The notes: generated from the sequence alone by a model not told the origin. A stretch of 64,000 nucleotides of DNA from Mycolicibacterium cosmeticum (GCA_016197365.1 JACPVS010000024.1:1-64000); one strand, 5' to 3'. Numbered from the stretch's first letter, positions 39,017 through 49,438 are shown. A program made the numbers and translations.

Positions 39017-40057
39017 ATGAGAGTGCTACTCACCGGTGCAGCCGGCTTCATCGGCGGCCGGATCGCCACCGCCCTGACCGCCGCCGGGCACGAGGTGGTC
39101 GCTGTCGACGCGATGCTGACGCAGGCGCACGGACCGGATTCCACACCCCCGCAGGGCTGCACGCGGCTGGACGTGCGCGACGCGGCCGGTCTTGCCGAAC
39201 ATCTCCGCGGCGTCGATGTCGTCTGCCATCAGGCCGCGGTGGTGGGTGCCGGGGTCGATGCCGCCGACGCGCCGTCCTACGGCAGTCACAACGACTACGC
39301 CACCACGGTGCTGCTCGCGGAGATGTTCGCGGCGGGGTGCCGCAAGCTGGTGTTGGCGTCCTCGATGGTGGTCTACGGGCAGGGCCGATACGACTGTCCC
39401 GAGCACGGACCGGTCGACCCCCTGCCGCGCTCCAGGGCCGACCTGGACGCCGGCGTGTTCGAACACCGGTGCCCGGTCGGCGGCGAGCCGCTGCAGTGGC
39501 GACTGGTGGACGAGGATCAGCCGCTGCGTCCCCGAAGCCTCTACGCGGCAAGCAAAGCGGCGCAGGAACATTACGCACTGGCCTGGGCCGAGGCCACCGG
39601 AGGCTCGGTCGTCGCGTTGCGCTATCACAACGTCTACGGACCGGGGATGCCGCGCGACACACCGTATTCGGGCGTCGCCGCCATCTTCCGCTCAGCCCTG
39701 GAGGCGGGCGTGCTGCCCGACGTCTACGAGGATGGCGGGCAGATGCGGGATTTCGTGCACGTCGATGATGTCGCCGCGGCGAATGCCGCGGCCGTCGGCT
39801 CGGACCTCGGCTCCTTCGAAGCCTTCAATGTCTGCTCGGGCCGGCCCGTCGCCATCCGCGAGGTCGCCGACTGGTTGTGTGAGGCGCGCGGGCACAGCAA
39901 GCCCGCGGTGACGGGCCGCTATCGCAGCGGCGACGTCCGCCACATCGTGGCCGACCCCGAACGGGCCGGCGACCGGTTGGGTTTCATCGCCCAGATCTCC
40001 CCCGCCGAGGGGCTGGCCGCCTTCGCTTTTGCGCCGCTGCGCGCCGCAGCGCCGTGA
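39017..40057 (+). CDS. NAD-dependent epimerase/dehydratase
   Basis: VLLTGAAGFIGGRIATALTAAGHEVVAVD; YAASKAAQEHYALAW. Confidence 0.93.
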   Translation: MRVLLTGAAGFIGGRIATALTAAGHEVVAVDAMLTQAHGPDSTPPQGCTRLDVRDAAGLAEHLRGVDVVCHQAAVVGAGVDAADAPSYGSHNDYATTVLLAEMFAAGCRKLVLASSMVVYGQGRYDCPEHGPVDPLPRSRADLDAGVFEHRCPVGGEPLQWRLVDEDQPLRPRSLYAASKAAQEHYALAWAEATGGSVVALRYHNVYGPGMPRDTPYSGVAAIFRSALEAGVLPDVYEDGGQMRDFVHVDDVAAANAAAVGSDLGSFEAFNVCSGRPVAIREVADWLCEARGHSKPAVTGRYRSGDVRHIVADPERAGDRLGFIAQISPAEGLAAFAFAPLRAAAP

Positions 40058-40062
40058 CCCCA

Positions 40063-40087
40063 GTTTGTCCTCGCATCCCGCCGGGTA
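40063..40087 (+). promoter_or_regulatory. SigF-like promoter GTTT-N16-GGGTA
   Basis: gttt gtcctcgcatcccgcc gggta upstream of ATG 40126. Confidence 0.6.
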
Positions 40088-40125
40088 CCTGAAGCCGAGA
40101 CCTTTCGGCGTGCGATGAGGAGAAA

Positions 40126-40833
40126 ATGATGCGGCCGCACTCTTCGGATGTACCTGCTGTTCTCTTCGACGTCGACGGCACGCTGGTGGACTCCAATTAC
40201 GTCCACGTGCATGCCTGGGTCCGTGCGTTCGAGGTGGAGGACCAACCCGTCGCTGCCTGGCGGGTGCACCGCAGCATCGGGATGGACGGTGACACCCTCA
40301 TCCGCACGCTGGCACGCGGGGCCGATGACGCGGTGCAGGAACGGCTCAAAGACCACCACAGCCAGTTCTATCGGGAAATGGCTGCGCAGTTGACCGTGCT
40401 GCCCGGCGCCCGCGACCTGCTGCACCGGGTCTCGGACCTGGGCATGCACGTGGTGCTCGCCACGTCGGCTCCCGAAGACGAACTGATGCTGCTGCGGCGG
40501 GTGCTCGATTGCGACGACGTGATCTCGATGGTGACATCGTCGCGCGATGTCGAGATGGCCAAGCCCGACCCGGGCATCGTGCACGTGGCTCTGGAACGAG
40601 CCGGCGTCAGCGCATCGTTCGCGGTGTTCGTCGGTGATTCGACGTGGGACGCCCTGGCCGCCCGGCGCGCCGGTGTCGTCACCATCGGGCTGCGCAGCGG
40701 CGGAGTGGGGACCTGCGAACTGGACTGCGCCGGGGCATCGGTGATCTACGACGATCCTCGGGACCTTCTCGAACATCTCGACGAGAGCCCTATCGCGGCG
40801 CTGGGGGACCGTGTCGTGGGTGCACGGGTCTGA
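40126..40833 (+). CDS. HAD family hydrolase
   Basis: VLFDVDGTLVDSNYVHVHAWVRAF; KPDPGIVHVALERAG; VGDSTWDALAARRAG. Confidence 0.93.
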   Translation: MMRPHSSDVPAVLFDVDGTLVDSNYVHVHAWVRAFEVEDQPVAAWRVHRSIGMDGDTLIRTLARGADDAVQERLKDHHSQFYREMAAQLTVLPGARDLLHRVSDLGMHVVLATSAPEDELMLLRRVLDCDDVISMVTSSRDVEMAKPDPGIVHVALERAGVSASFAVFVGDSTWDALAARRAGVVTIGLRSGGVGTCELDCAGASVIYDDPRDLLEHLDESPIAALGDRVVGARV

Positions 40834-40854
40834 CGACGCGCTAGCCTTCACGTC

Positions 40855-41283
40855 ATGGCGGCCTTCGCGCTCCGACGTACAGCGTTGATCGTCGGTACAG
40901 CGGGCGTGCTCCTTGCGATCGTCCTGGGTGCCTACACCGTCTTGTCCCGGCATCCCGACTGCGTTGACCTGTACCTGTGCCGCCGCGTGGTCGATCGCAC
41001 GGTGTTGCTCGGATACACGGCGATGGCCGCCGCAGCGTGGGCCGGTGTCATCGCTGTAGTAGCGACACGCATCGGCCGGCACGGGGCGACGGTGCTGCGA
41101 GTCGTGCTCATCGTCGGCGCCTGCATCCTGGCGGCGGCATATTGGAAGACCCAATTCGGCTCGCTTCGTGCGGATCTCGCTCACCACATGGCCCTCACTC
41201 CCGCCGTGTGGACGGCCAGTACGGCGCTGTGGTCGGCTGTTGGTGGATTCCTCGGGCTGGCGCTCGGCGCACAACCCAGGTAG
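40855..41283 (+). CDS. Small membrane protein, hypothetical
   Basis: Four hydrophobic segments, ATG 40855. Confidence 0.65.
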   Translation: MAAFALRRTALIVGTAGVLLAIVLGAYTVLSRHPDCVDLYLCRRVVDRTVLLGYTAMAAAAWAGVIAVVATRIGRHGATVLRVVLIVGACILAAAYWKTQFGSLRADLAHHMALTPAVWTASTALWSAVGGFLGLALGAQPR

Positions 41284-41378
41284 CCCGGCGCACGGGGCTG
41301 TCCGCGATGTTTGCCCACCACCGTTGCGGGTTAGGCCTCAACCGATGATCGCGTGCGCGCGACGAGGAGGTGGTCGCG

Positions 41379-42129
41379 GTGAAGATCGCCATCACCCCTC
41401 GGGACGGACAGCGAGCGAGTAGGCGCGGAGCACAGCCGGTCGCTGCCGACCCTGCTGACTGCGGCGGGTCACGACGTCTTCGTCTACCTGCTCGGGGGTG
41501 CGCCGCTACCCGGATCCCGCACCGCGTTGAAGCACGTCGTGGCCATGGCCGGAACCGACGGCGAACTCGTCGACGGGCTGGAATGCGCGTGGCGGCTCGA
41601 CCCGCCCGATGTGGTGCACGCCCTCGCCAAGATTGCGGGCACACCGCACTTCCTGGGCCTCGCCCGCCCGGCACAGCTCGAGCACCTGCGGATTTCCGAA
41701 CGGTTCGCGGCCGCCCTCGGTCTGCAGGATCGCGTCCGGCTCGAGGTGGTCGACACCGCCGCGGACGTGGGGCGGCACCTGGCCCTTGCCGGCGCCACCT
41801 GCACAGCGGTTTCCGCCACCGACCACTCATCGGTCCTGCAGGCCATGGCGGCGGGCATTCCATTGGTCGCCAACGATATCGGCGTCCACAGCGACACCGT
41901 CATCGACGATGTCACCGGCTTCATCGTTCAGTCCGGGCAGCCGGGCCCGTTGGCGAAGGCCCTCAAATCGTTGATCGCACAGCCTTTCCTGCGCCAGAGT
42001 ATGGGTCCTGCCGGCCGGGCGCGGGCTCGCGGTCGGTACAGATGGAAACGCATCGCTCAGGAATACGAGTGGGTCTACGAGCGGACGTTGACCGCCGCGA
42101 TGAGCCTGGCGAAACCGGCTCTGCGTTAA
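41379..42129 (+). pseudogene. Decayed GT4-type glycosyltransferase (frameshift plus internal deletions)
   Basis: GAGGAGG RBS then GTG: VKIA in frame 0, continuing in frame 1 as SPLGTDSERVGAEHSRSLPTLLTAAGHDVFVYLLGG...; C-terminal HSSVLQAMAAGIPLVANDIGVHSDTVIDDVTGFIV is GT4-like. Confidence 0.6.
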
Positions 42130-42216
42130 GCCTTTCCGCTCCACGATTAATTTACGCGCCCGACGGGTACTTCGTAGGCGGCCGCGTGTCCGCTCGGCCG
42201 TTGGAGGTCGTGGAAC

Positions 42217-43413
42217 TTGTCACCTGAGGACTCCGACGAACCGGCGCAGGACGGCCCCGCGCCGGATGGGCATCATGACCGCGTCGCCCAACCGCACACC
42301 GCCGCCGAGGAAGGCCCGGTGGCCGAGGCCGAACAGATTGCCGCCGATCTCAGTTCGCAGGAGCGCCCGCTCGGCGAGCCGGGACGGCGCTTCAACCGCC
42401 GCTCCCCGTTCTTCATCGGCATGGCGGCCGCCGCCGGGGTGGCCGTCACCTATGGCGCCGTGGAACTGCTCTCGCTGACATCCTCCATGCTGCTGCTGAT
42501 CTTCGTCGCCTTCTTCCTGGCGCTGGGACTGGAGCCCGCCGTGTCGCTGCTCGCGGCCCACCGGGTTCCCCGCTGGGCCGCGACCACCGTCGTCTTCTTG
42601 GTCGTACTGGCGCTGCTGGCTGGGTTCATCGCTGCGGCGATCCCCCCGCTGTCGCAACAGGCCAGCGAGCTCATCGCCCAGGCCCCGCGCTATCTGCAGC
42701 AAGCCCAGGACCATTCGTCGACCATCGGCCGGCTCAACGAACGATTTCAGCTCCAGCAGCGGCTCACCGACCTTCTCAGCGCCTCCGGCGGATCGGCGGT
42801 GAATCAGGTGATCAGCGCGGGCTCAGCGGTTTTCGAGGCCGTGGTCGACACCGTCATCGTCGTCGTGCTGACCGTCTACTTCCTGATCGACCTGCCGCGG
42901 ATCCGGACCTTCCTGTACCGGCTGGTCCCCCATTCCCGCCGGCCGCGGGCCATTCTGATCGGCGATGAGGTCTTCGCCAAGGTCGGCGCGTACCTGCTGG
43001 GCAATCTGGTCATCTCGTTCGTCGCAGGAGCGGCCACCCTGATCTGGCTGTCGGCCTTCAACGTTCCCTACCCACTTCTGCTGGGCATTCTGGTCGCCCT
43101 GCTCGACCTCGTGCCCGTGGTCGGCTCGACGATTGCCGGCATCGTGGTCGCGGCAGTGGCATTCACGGTGTCCCTACCCGTCGGGTTGGCGACCATCGTG
43201 TTCTTCGTCGTGTTCCGGCTCGCCGAGGACTACTGGCTGATCCCGCGGATCATCGGGCGCGCGGTCGACGTGCCGGCGCTGGTGACCGTCGTCGCCGTGC
43301 TCATCGGAGGCGCCGTGCTCGGCATCGTCGGCGCCCTGGTGGCCATCCCCGTCGCGGCGGCCATTCAGCTCGTCGTCCAGGAAATGGTCTACCCGCGGTT
43401 GGACAGCACGTGA
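42217..43413 (+). CDS. AI-2E family transporter / permease
   Basis: Multi-TM; LLGNLVISFVAGAATLIWLSAFNVPYPLLLGILVALLDLVPVVGSTIAG. Confidence 0.9.
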   Translation: MSPEDSDEPAQDGPAPDGHHDRVAQPHTAAEEGPVAEAEQIAADLSSQERPLGEPGRRFNRRSPFFIGMAAAAGVAVTYGAVELLSLTSSMLLLIFVAFFLALGLEPAVSLLAAHRVPRWAATTVVFLVVLALLAGFIAAAIPPLSQQASELIAQAPRYLQQAQDHSSTIGRLNERFQLQQRLTDLLSASGGSAVNQVISAGSAVFEAVVDTVIVVVLTVYFLIDLPRIRTFLYRLVPHSRRPRAILIGDEVFAKVGAYLLGNLVISFVAGAATLIWLSAFNVPYPLLLGILVALLDLVPVVGSTIAGIVVAAVAFTVSLPVGLATIVFFVVFRLAEDYWLIPRIIGRAVDVPALVTVVAVLIGGAVLGIVGALVAIPVAAAIQLVVQEMVYPRLDST

Positions 43414-43467
43414 GTTGATGCCGGGTTCCCGCACACGAACCGCGCCGGAGCGGGTACACCGGGAGGC

Positions 43468-44844
43468 ATGGCGTCTTCTCGGACACGGGTCTTGATCATC
43501 GGCGGTGGCTTCGGCGGATTGTTCTGCGCGCGCCGGCTTGGGAAGGTCGACGTCGACGTCACCCTCCTGGACCGCGCGGCCTGCCATGTCTTCCAGCCGC
43601 TGCTTTATCAGTGCGCTACCGGGACCTTGAGCATCGGCCAGATCAGCCGCTCGCTGCGCGAGGAACTGGCTCGGCACGCCAATGTGACGACGCTGCTCGG
43701 TGAAGCGGTCGACCTGGACGCGACCGCCCGCCGGGTGACCGCGCGCAGGCCGGACGACACCACCTTCACCCTGGACTACGACGTGCTGGTGGTGGCCGTG
43801 GGCATGCGGCAGGCCTATTTCGGCAACGACGAGTTCGCCAAGTGGGCGCCCGGCATGAAGACCCTCGACGACGCCCTGGGCATCCGGCGCCGGCTTTTCG
43901 GAGCCTTCGAGATCGCCGAGACCCTTCCGCCCGGCCCCGAGCGCGACAGTTGGTTGACCTTCGCCATTGCCGGCGGCGGCCCGACCGGGGTGGAGCTGGC
44001 CGGCCAGATCCGGGAGATGGCCACCCGCGCCCTGGCGCACGAGTTCCACAGCATCCAGCCCGAGGAGGCCCGCGTGCTGTTGTTCGACGGCGGCACCTGC
44101 GTCCTGAGCAGTTTCGCCCCGGACCTCACCGAGAAGGCGACCCGCGCGCTCGAGCACCTGGGCGTGGAACAGCGGATGGGTGTGCACGTCACCGACGTCA
44201 GGCCCGACGGCGTGACGGTGACGCCGAAGGACGGCGGCCCGGCCGAGGACTATGCGGCGCGCACCGTGCTGTGGACCGCGGGGGTCGAGGCGGTGCCCTT
44301 CGCTCGCCGGGTCGCCGAAGTCACCGGAGCCGGTGCCGACCGGGCCGGGCGGATCGCCGTGGAACCCGATCTGTCGGTGCCGGGACACCCGGAGATCTTC
44401 GTCATCGGCGATCTGGTCGGCCGCGACAAGCTGCCCGGCGTCGCCGAGAACGCCATGCAGGGCGGTCTGCACGCCGCCGCCTCCATCCGCCGGGAGCTGG
44501 ACGGCAAGCCACGCCGCCCCTTCCGCTACCGCGACCTCGGCTCGGCGGCGTACATCAGCCGCGGGCACGCACTGTTGCAAGCCGGCCCGGTGCGCCTGGC
44601 CGGGTTCTTCGGGTGGCTGGGCTGGGGCTTCATCCACATCGCGTTTCTCACCGGCGTCGAGAACCGGATCAGCACGGTGGCCACCTGGCTGGCGACCATC
44701 GCGCGGGCCCGCCGGACCGACCGCACCTTCATCCTCGGCGGGACCACCTCACCCGAGCACCCCTACACATGGCTGAAGTTCTTCCACCCCAACATGCTTC
44801 CGGTGGCCGAGAAGGGCGACCGCGAATCCGGGAAACGGCACTGA
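43468..44844 (+). CDS. Type II NADH dehydrogenase-like NAD(P)/FAD oxidoreductase
   Basis: RVLIIGGGFGGLFCARRLGKVDVDVTLLDRAACHVFQPLLYQCATG; FVIGDLVG. Confidence 0.93.
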   Translation: MASSRTRVLIIGGGFGGLFCARRLGKVDVDVTLLDRAACHVFQPLLYQCATGTLSIGQISRSLREELARHANVTTLLGEAVDLDATARRVTARRPDDTTFTLDYDVLVVAVGMRQAYFGNDEFAKWAPGMKTLDDALGIRRRLFGAFEIAETLPPGPERDSWLTFAIAGGGPTGVELAGQIREMATRALAHEFHSIQPEEARVLLFDGGTCVLSSFAPDLTEKATRALEHLGVEQRMGVHVTDVRPDGVTVTPKDGGPAEDYAARTVLWTAGVEAVPFARRVAEVTGAGADRAGRIAVEPDLSVPGHPEIFVIGDLVGRDKLPGVAENAMQGGLHAAASIRRELDGKPRRPFRYRDLGSAAYISRGHALLQAGPVRLAGFFGWLGWGFIHIAFLTGVENRISTVATWLATIARARRTDRTFILGGTTSPEHPYTWLKFFHPNMLPVAEKGDRESGKRH

Positions 44845-44875
44845 GGCGTTGGGCACATCCGGACCGCCGGATTTT

Positions 44876-44899
44876 GGTTTCAACCCTCCGGTGAGGGTA
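44876..44899 (+). promoter_or_regulatory. SigF-like motif with short spacer (GGTTT-N14-GGGTA)
   Basis: ggttt caaccctccggtga gggta; about 138 nt before SulP gene. Confidence 0.3.
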
Positions 44900-45036
44900 G
44901 AGTTCATGTCCGCAGCCCGAATGCGCCGTGCCCACCCAGTCGGTGACACGAGCACCAATTCGGCTTTCCCGGCAATTACTTTCACGCAACGCTGCGTGTC
45001 CATTCGCGCATTCTTGACACGGGAACGGAAGTACCG

Positions 45037-46542
45037 ATGAACCGGCCTCCCGGCAATCTGCTCACACCGCAACAGCAGCAATCGATATCGGGGACGCTGC
45101 GTTCGCCCCGCCGGCTGCGCACCGAGGTGCTCGCCGGTCTCGTGGTTGCGCTGGCCCTCATCCCCGAGGCGATCTCGTTCTCGATCATCGCCGGCGTGGA
45201 TCCTCGGGTGGGCCTGTTCGCGTCGTTCACCATGGCGGTCACCACCGCGATCGTCGGCGGCAGGCCGGCGATGATCTCGGCCGCCACCGGGGCCGTCGCC
45301 CTGGTGGTCGCACCGCTGGTGCACAGCCACGGGTTGGAGTACCTGATCGCCACGGTGATCCTGGCCGGCGTCATACAGATCGCGCTGGGCCTGCTGGGTG
45401 TCGCCAAGCTGATGCGCTTCGTGCCGCGCAGCGTGATGGTCGGCTTCGTCAACGCACTGGCGATCCTGATCTTCATGGCCCAGCTGCCCCACCTGATCGG
45501 CGTGCCGTGGCTGGTGTACCCGATGGTGGTGGCCGCGCTCGCCATCATCGTGGCACTGCCCAAGCTGACGTCAACGATTCCCGCCCCGCTGGTGGCCATC
45601 GTGGTGCTGACCGCGGCCACCGTCGGATTCGGTTGGGCGATACCGAATGTGGGCGACGAAGGAGCGTTGCCGTCGAGCCTGCCCGCACTGCTGATCCCGG
45701 ACGTGCCGTTCACCTGGCACACGCTGGGGGTCATCGGTCCCTACGCGCTGGCGATGGCCGTCGTCGGGCTGCTGGAATCGCTGATGACCGCCAAGCTCGT
45801 CGACGACATCACCGACACACATTCGGGCAAGTCACGCGAAGCCGTCGGGCAGGGTGTGGCCAACATCGTCACCGGCTTCTTCGGTGGCATGGGCGGCTGC
45901 GCGATGATCGGTCAGACGATGATCAACGTGAAGGCCTGCGGTGCGCGCACCCGCATCTCGACCTTCCTGGCCGGTTCCCTGCTGCTGGTGCTCGTCGTCG
46001 GACTCGGCGATGTGGTGGCCAGAATTCCGATGGCCGCGCTGGTCGCCGTCATGATCATGGTGTCGGTCGGCACGCTGGACTGGCACAGCATCAACCCGAA
46101 GACGTTGCGGCGCATGCCCAAGAGCGAGACCGCCGTCATGCTTGCCACCGTCGCGGTGACCGTTGCCACCGACAACCTGGCCTTCGGGGTGGGGGTGGGG
46201 ACGCTGACGGCGATGGTGCTGTTCGCCCGTCGCGTCGCGCATCTCACCGAGGTGCTCGAGCTCTCCCGTGCCGACGACACCCGCACGTATGCGGTCAGGG
46301 GTGAGCTGTTCTTCGCCTCCAGCAATGATCTGGTCTACCAGTTCGATTACGCCGGCGACCCCGCCCACATCGTCATCGACATGAGTCAGGCCCACGTCTG
46401 GGACGCCTCGAGCGTCGCCGCCCTGGACGCCATCACCACCAAATACGCGGCCAAGGGCAAGAGTGTCAGCATTGTCGGGATGAACGACAACAGTGCGCAG
46501 CGCCATGCGCAGCTCAGCGGCCGGCTCGCCGCAGACCACTAG
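45037..46542 (+). CDS. SulP family anion transporter with C-terminal STAS domain
   Basis: [60 protein letters not shown]. Confidence 0.93.
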   Translation: MNRPPGNLLTPQQQQSISGTLRSPRRLRTEVLAGLVVALALIPEAISFSIIAGVDPRVGLFASFTMAVTTAIVGGRPAMISAATGAVALVVAPLVHSHGLEYLIATVILAGVIQIALGLLGVAKLMRFVPRSVMVGFVNALAILIFMAQLPHLIGVPWLVYPMVVAALAIIVALPKLTSTIPAPLVAIVVLTAATVGFGWAIPNVGDEGALPSSLPALLIPDVPFTWHTLGVIGPYALAMAVVGLLESLMTAKLVDDITDTHSGKSREAVGQGVANIVTGFFGGMGGCAMIGQTMINVKACGARTRISTFLAGSLLLVLVVGLGDVVARIPMAALVAVMIMVSVGTLDWHSINPKTLRRMPKSETAVMLATVAVTVATDNLAFGVGVGTLTAMVLFARRVAHLTEVLELSRADDTRTYAVRGELFFASSNDLVYQFDYAGDPAHIVIDMSQAHVWDASSVAALDAITTKYAAKGKSVSIVGMNDNSAQRHAQLSGRLAADH

Positions 46543-46565
46543 CCCGCACTCTGAGGGAGACGTCA

Positions 46566-46955
46566 TTGGACGATCAGGAGCACCTGCAGATCGGCGAGGT
46601 CGCTACCCGAACCGAACTGTCCATCAAGACAATTAGGCACTACGACGAGGTCGGACTGGTCGTGCCGTCCGCGCGGTCGGTGGGCGGCTTTCGGCTGTAC
46701 ACCTCCGTCGACGTCGACCGGCTGCTGGCGATCCGCCGGATGAAGCCCCTGGGGTTCAGTCTCGACGAGATGCGTGAACTCCTGGCGGCACTGGACACCC
46801 TCGCCGCGCCGGCCGCTTCCCCGGCCGAACGGGACCGGGCGACGGCCCACGTGGCCGAATGCCACACCCGGGCCGAGGAAGCCTGCGTCAAACTCATCCG
46901 ACAACTGGCCTACGCCGAGGAACTGACCGACCAACTGGCCCGCTACCGCAGCTGA
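46566..46955 (+). CDS. MerR family regulator
   Basis: LQIGEVATRTELSIKTIRHYDEVGLVVPSARSVGGFRLY; TTG start. Confidence 0.9.
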   Translation: MDDQEHLQIGEVATRTELSIKTIRHYDEVGLVVPSARSVGGFRLYTSVDVDRLLAIRRMKPLGFSLDEMRELLAALDTLAAPAASPAERDRATAHVAECHTRAEEACVKLIRQLAYAEELTDQLARYRS

Positions 46956-46984
46956 TCTCCGACCAGCGTCGGCGCGTCGGCCTG

Positions 46985-47155
46985 GTGCCGGCCGTGGCCG
47001 CCATCGCCGGATGGTCGCTGCTCGGCCAGACACTGGGCTGGACAGACACACTCGCCATTTCCGCGGTCGTGATCGCCTCGGTGGTGGCCACCTTCGAACG
47101 GCGCGCCCCGGTCGAACGACCGGCACCGATTCCCGCGCCGGTTCACGCGGGCTGA
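46985..47155 (+). CDS. Small membrane protein (possible)
   Basis: VPAVAAIAGWSLLGQTLGWTDTLAISAVVIASVVATFERRAP; two hydrophobic stretches. Confidence 0.35.
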   Translation: MPAVAAIAGWSLLGQTLGWTDTLAISAVVIASVVATFERRAPVERPAPIPAPVHAG

Positions 47156-47189
47156 ACCGGGCGGCGTTCGGCGGGCACTTCGACGTCCG

Positions 47190-48977
47190 TCAGTCCGGGA
47201 CGCCGTCTGCGGTATCCGCGTCGGACACGTGCTGCAGCGGCGTGCCGTCGTGCAACCGGTAGTGGGCTCCGTTGCGCGGTGCGTAGAAGCGTGTGCGACC
47301 GCGCCCGCTGGCCTTGGCCTGATACATGGCGGTGTCCGCCCGGCGCAGGATCTCCGTGGGTGTCGACGGCCGATCCGTGTCGATGACCGTGACGCCGATG
47401 CTCGCGCTGGCGGTGACGGCCTGGCCGTCGATGAGGATCGGACCTTTCAGCGCATCGTGCAACCGCTCGGCGACCTGCCGGACATCGTCGCCGTTCGCCG
47501 GCGCGGCGATGAGCACCACGAACTCGTCCCCGCCCACCCGTGTGAGCGTGTCCGCGGAATGGAGCACCCCCTGCAGACGTTCGGCGCTGGTGATCAGCAC
47601 CTGGTCGCCCGCATGGTGCCCCAGGGTGTCGTTGACCTGTTTGAGCTGATCGATGTCGATGAACATGACCGCGGCCAGTTGCGGATTCTCGCTCGGCGTC
47701 AGTGCCGCCGTGATGAGGGCGAGCGTGCGGATCCTGTTGGGCAGGCCGGTCAGTGCGTCGTGGTGCGCGTGCCGGCGCAACTGCTGGTTGGTCACGTGCT
47801 CGGTGGTGACGTCCGCCAGCGACAGGAGCACCGGCGAGCGTTCGGCGTCATCGGGGTCAAGAAGGGTGGCGGTGAAGGAGATCCAGGTCTGATGACCGTC
47901 GTAGCGACGCAGTCCGAGCACGCGGTCATGCACGGACTGCCCGGTGCGCAAGGTGATGTTGGCCGGTCGTTGCGCGGCGGGCAGGACATGTCCGTCGGTG
48001 TCGAAGACCGGAAAGTCCAGCGCGCGTTCGGCGTTCGTGCCGGGGAATCGGCCGACGCCGTAGCCGAGGATGCGCTCCGCGGCCGGGTTGATCGAGTGGA
48101 TGCTGCCGTCCCGGCGAATGACGACGATCCCGCGATCCAGCGAATTGACCACCGATTGGAAATGGTCGGCGCCGCGCTGCTGGACGGGATGCTCCGCGGA
48201 TACCAACACGTAGCCGGAATCCATTGCCGCGGCGGAGGTTCGAACGGAAACCGGAGATCCGGTCGCCGTGTGATGAGTGGTGTGCAGCACGCCACCGGCG
48301 GCGAGCACGGCCGGGTCGAGCGGCGCGCCCACGGCCTCGCTGATCGGGTGGCCGAGCACCTGGTCGCGGTGCCGGCCGTACATTGCCTCGGCTGCCGGGT
48401 TCCAGTGCGTGATCACACCGTCGTGGGTGGTCGAGATGATCGCGTCGGGCACGTGGTCGACCAACATGGCGCGGCCCGCAGCAGCGCGCTGCGCGGCGCT
48501 GCCGGAGGAGATCTCACGCAGCACGGTCTGATGGGCACTGCGACCCGCCCACGTCGTGGGCGTGGTGACCGCCTCGACGTCGAGCACACTGCCGTCGAGG
48601 CGGGACAACATCGATACGACGGGCTCATGTGCCTCGTTTGGTCGCGTCAACGCGACGAGGATTGCCTCGGGATCGACGAACTCGGTGATCAACCGGCCCA
48701 GCACCTGGTCGGCGGAAGCGGCGGCGACGGATCGCGCTGCCGCGGGGTTCACGTAGACCACCCTCCCGCCGTCGTGCACGAACACCGCACCGGGACTGCT
48801 CTCGATCAGGTGACGGAACCCCTGGGCATCGTCCGACGCGCCGAAGGTACTGCCCCCGACGTCCAAATGGTCACCACCTCGGACGAGGTGGGCGCCGGGA
48901 GTGCCCAACGCTTCCCCCCTGTAGCCGCCGTCGGATCCATACGCGGCCCATAACTCGTCGTTGTGGTACATCGTCAC
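47190..48977 (-). CDS. PAS-GGDEF diguanylate cyclase
   Basis: PAS repeats (VVYVNPAAARSVAA; ISTTHDGVITHWNPAAEAMYG); intact LTRVGGDEFVVLI. Confidence 0.92.
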   Translation of the reverse strand: MTMYHNDELWAAYGSDGGYRGEALGTPGAHLVRGGDHLDVGGSTFGASDDAQGFRHLIESSPGAVFVHDGGRVVYVNPAAARSVAAASADQVLGRLITEFVDPEAILVALTRPNEAHEPVVSMLSRLDGSVLDVEAVTTPTTWAGRSAHQTVLREISSGSAAQRAAAGRAMLVDHVPDAIISTTHDGVITHWNPAAEAMYGRHRDQVLGHPISEAVGAPLDPAVLAAGGVLHTTHHTATGSPVSVRTSAAAMDSGYVLVSAEHPVQQRGADHFQSVVNSLDRGIVVIRRDGSIHSINPAAERILGYGVGRFPGTNAERALDFPVFDTDGHVLPAAQRPANITLRTGQSVHDRVLGLRRYDGHQTWISFTATLLDPDDAERSPVLLSLADVTTEHVTNQQLRRHAHHDALTGLPNRIRTLALITAALTPSENPQLAAVMFIDIDQLKQVNDTLGHHAGDQVLITSAERLQGVLHSADTLTRVGGDEFVVLIAAPANGDDVRQVAERLHDALKGPILIDGQAVTASASIGVTVIDTDRPSTPTEILRRADTAMYQAKASGRGRTRFYAPRNGAHYRLHDGTPLQHVSDADTADGVPD

Positions 48978-49050
48978 CGCACGGACGACGCGCGCCGGTT
49001 CACATCACCGATCGGCTCGCCGTCGAGCTTCCTCTCCATGGACGCCTCAC

Positions 49051-49110
49051 AGCAAATAATATTTACATCGCCATGATCACAACTTAATACACTATTTGCA
49101 TCATCAAGCG
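49051..49110. promoter_or_regulatory. AT-rich intergenic segment with GCAAATA...TATTTGC inverted repeat
   Basis: Markedly AT-rich against a GC-rich background; arms 49052-49058 and 49093-49099. Confidence 0.4.
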
Positions 49111-49438
49111 CCTCGACGCGCCGCTGGTGAATACTTCTGAAGGCACCGAAGGACCCGCGCTCCGACTCGGCGCGACGGGTGTGTCGCGCACCCAGAGCGG
49201 CGTGGAAATCACCGTTCACATGCAATGATGAGCTCGTCGTCACTCGCATCTAGTTGTCACACCCCCTTGGGCCCGGTCCGGGAATCTGTCACAATGACTG
49301 CGCCTAAAACACGAGGTTATGACCTACGGGAGGGTGCACGCAAGCCATCCACGCCGGTAGATAGCGTCGGCAACAATTTAACTAGAGGGTAAAATAGCAA
49401 ACAATTGGGGAAGATCATCGGCATGGTCTCGAGTAGCA

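Noticed and set aside
39919-41274. 451-aa minus-strand ORF
   Set aside because: Antisense to epimerase, HAD hydrolase and membrane-protein genes; no domain signal.
47229-48953. 574-aa plus-strand ORF
   Set aside because: Antisense shadow of the PAS-GGDEF gene; low-complexity Arg/Gly/Val-rich translation.
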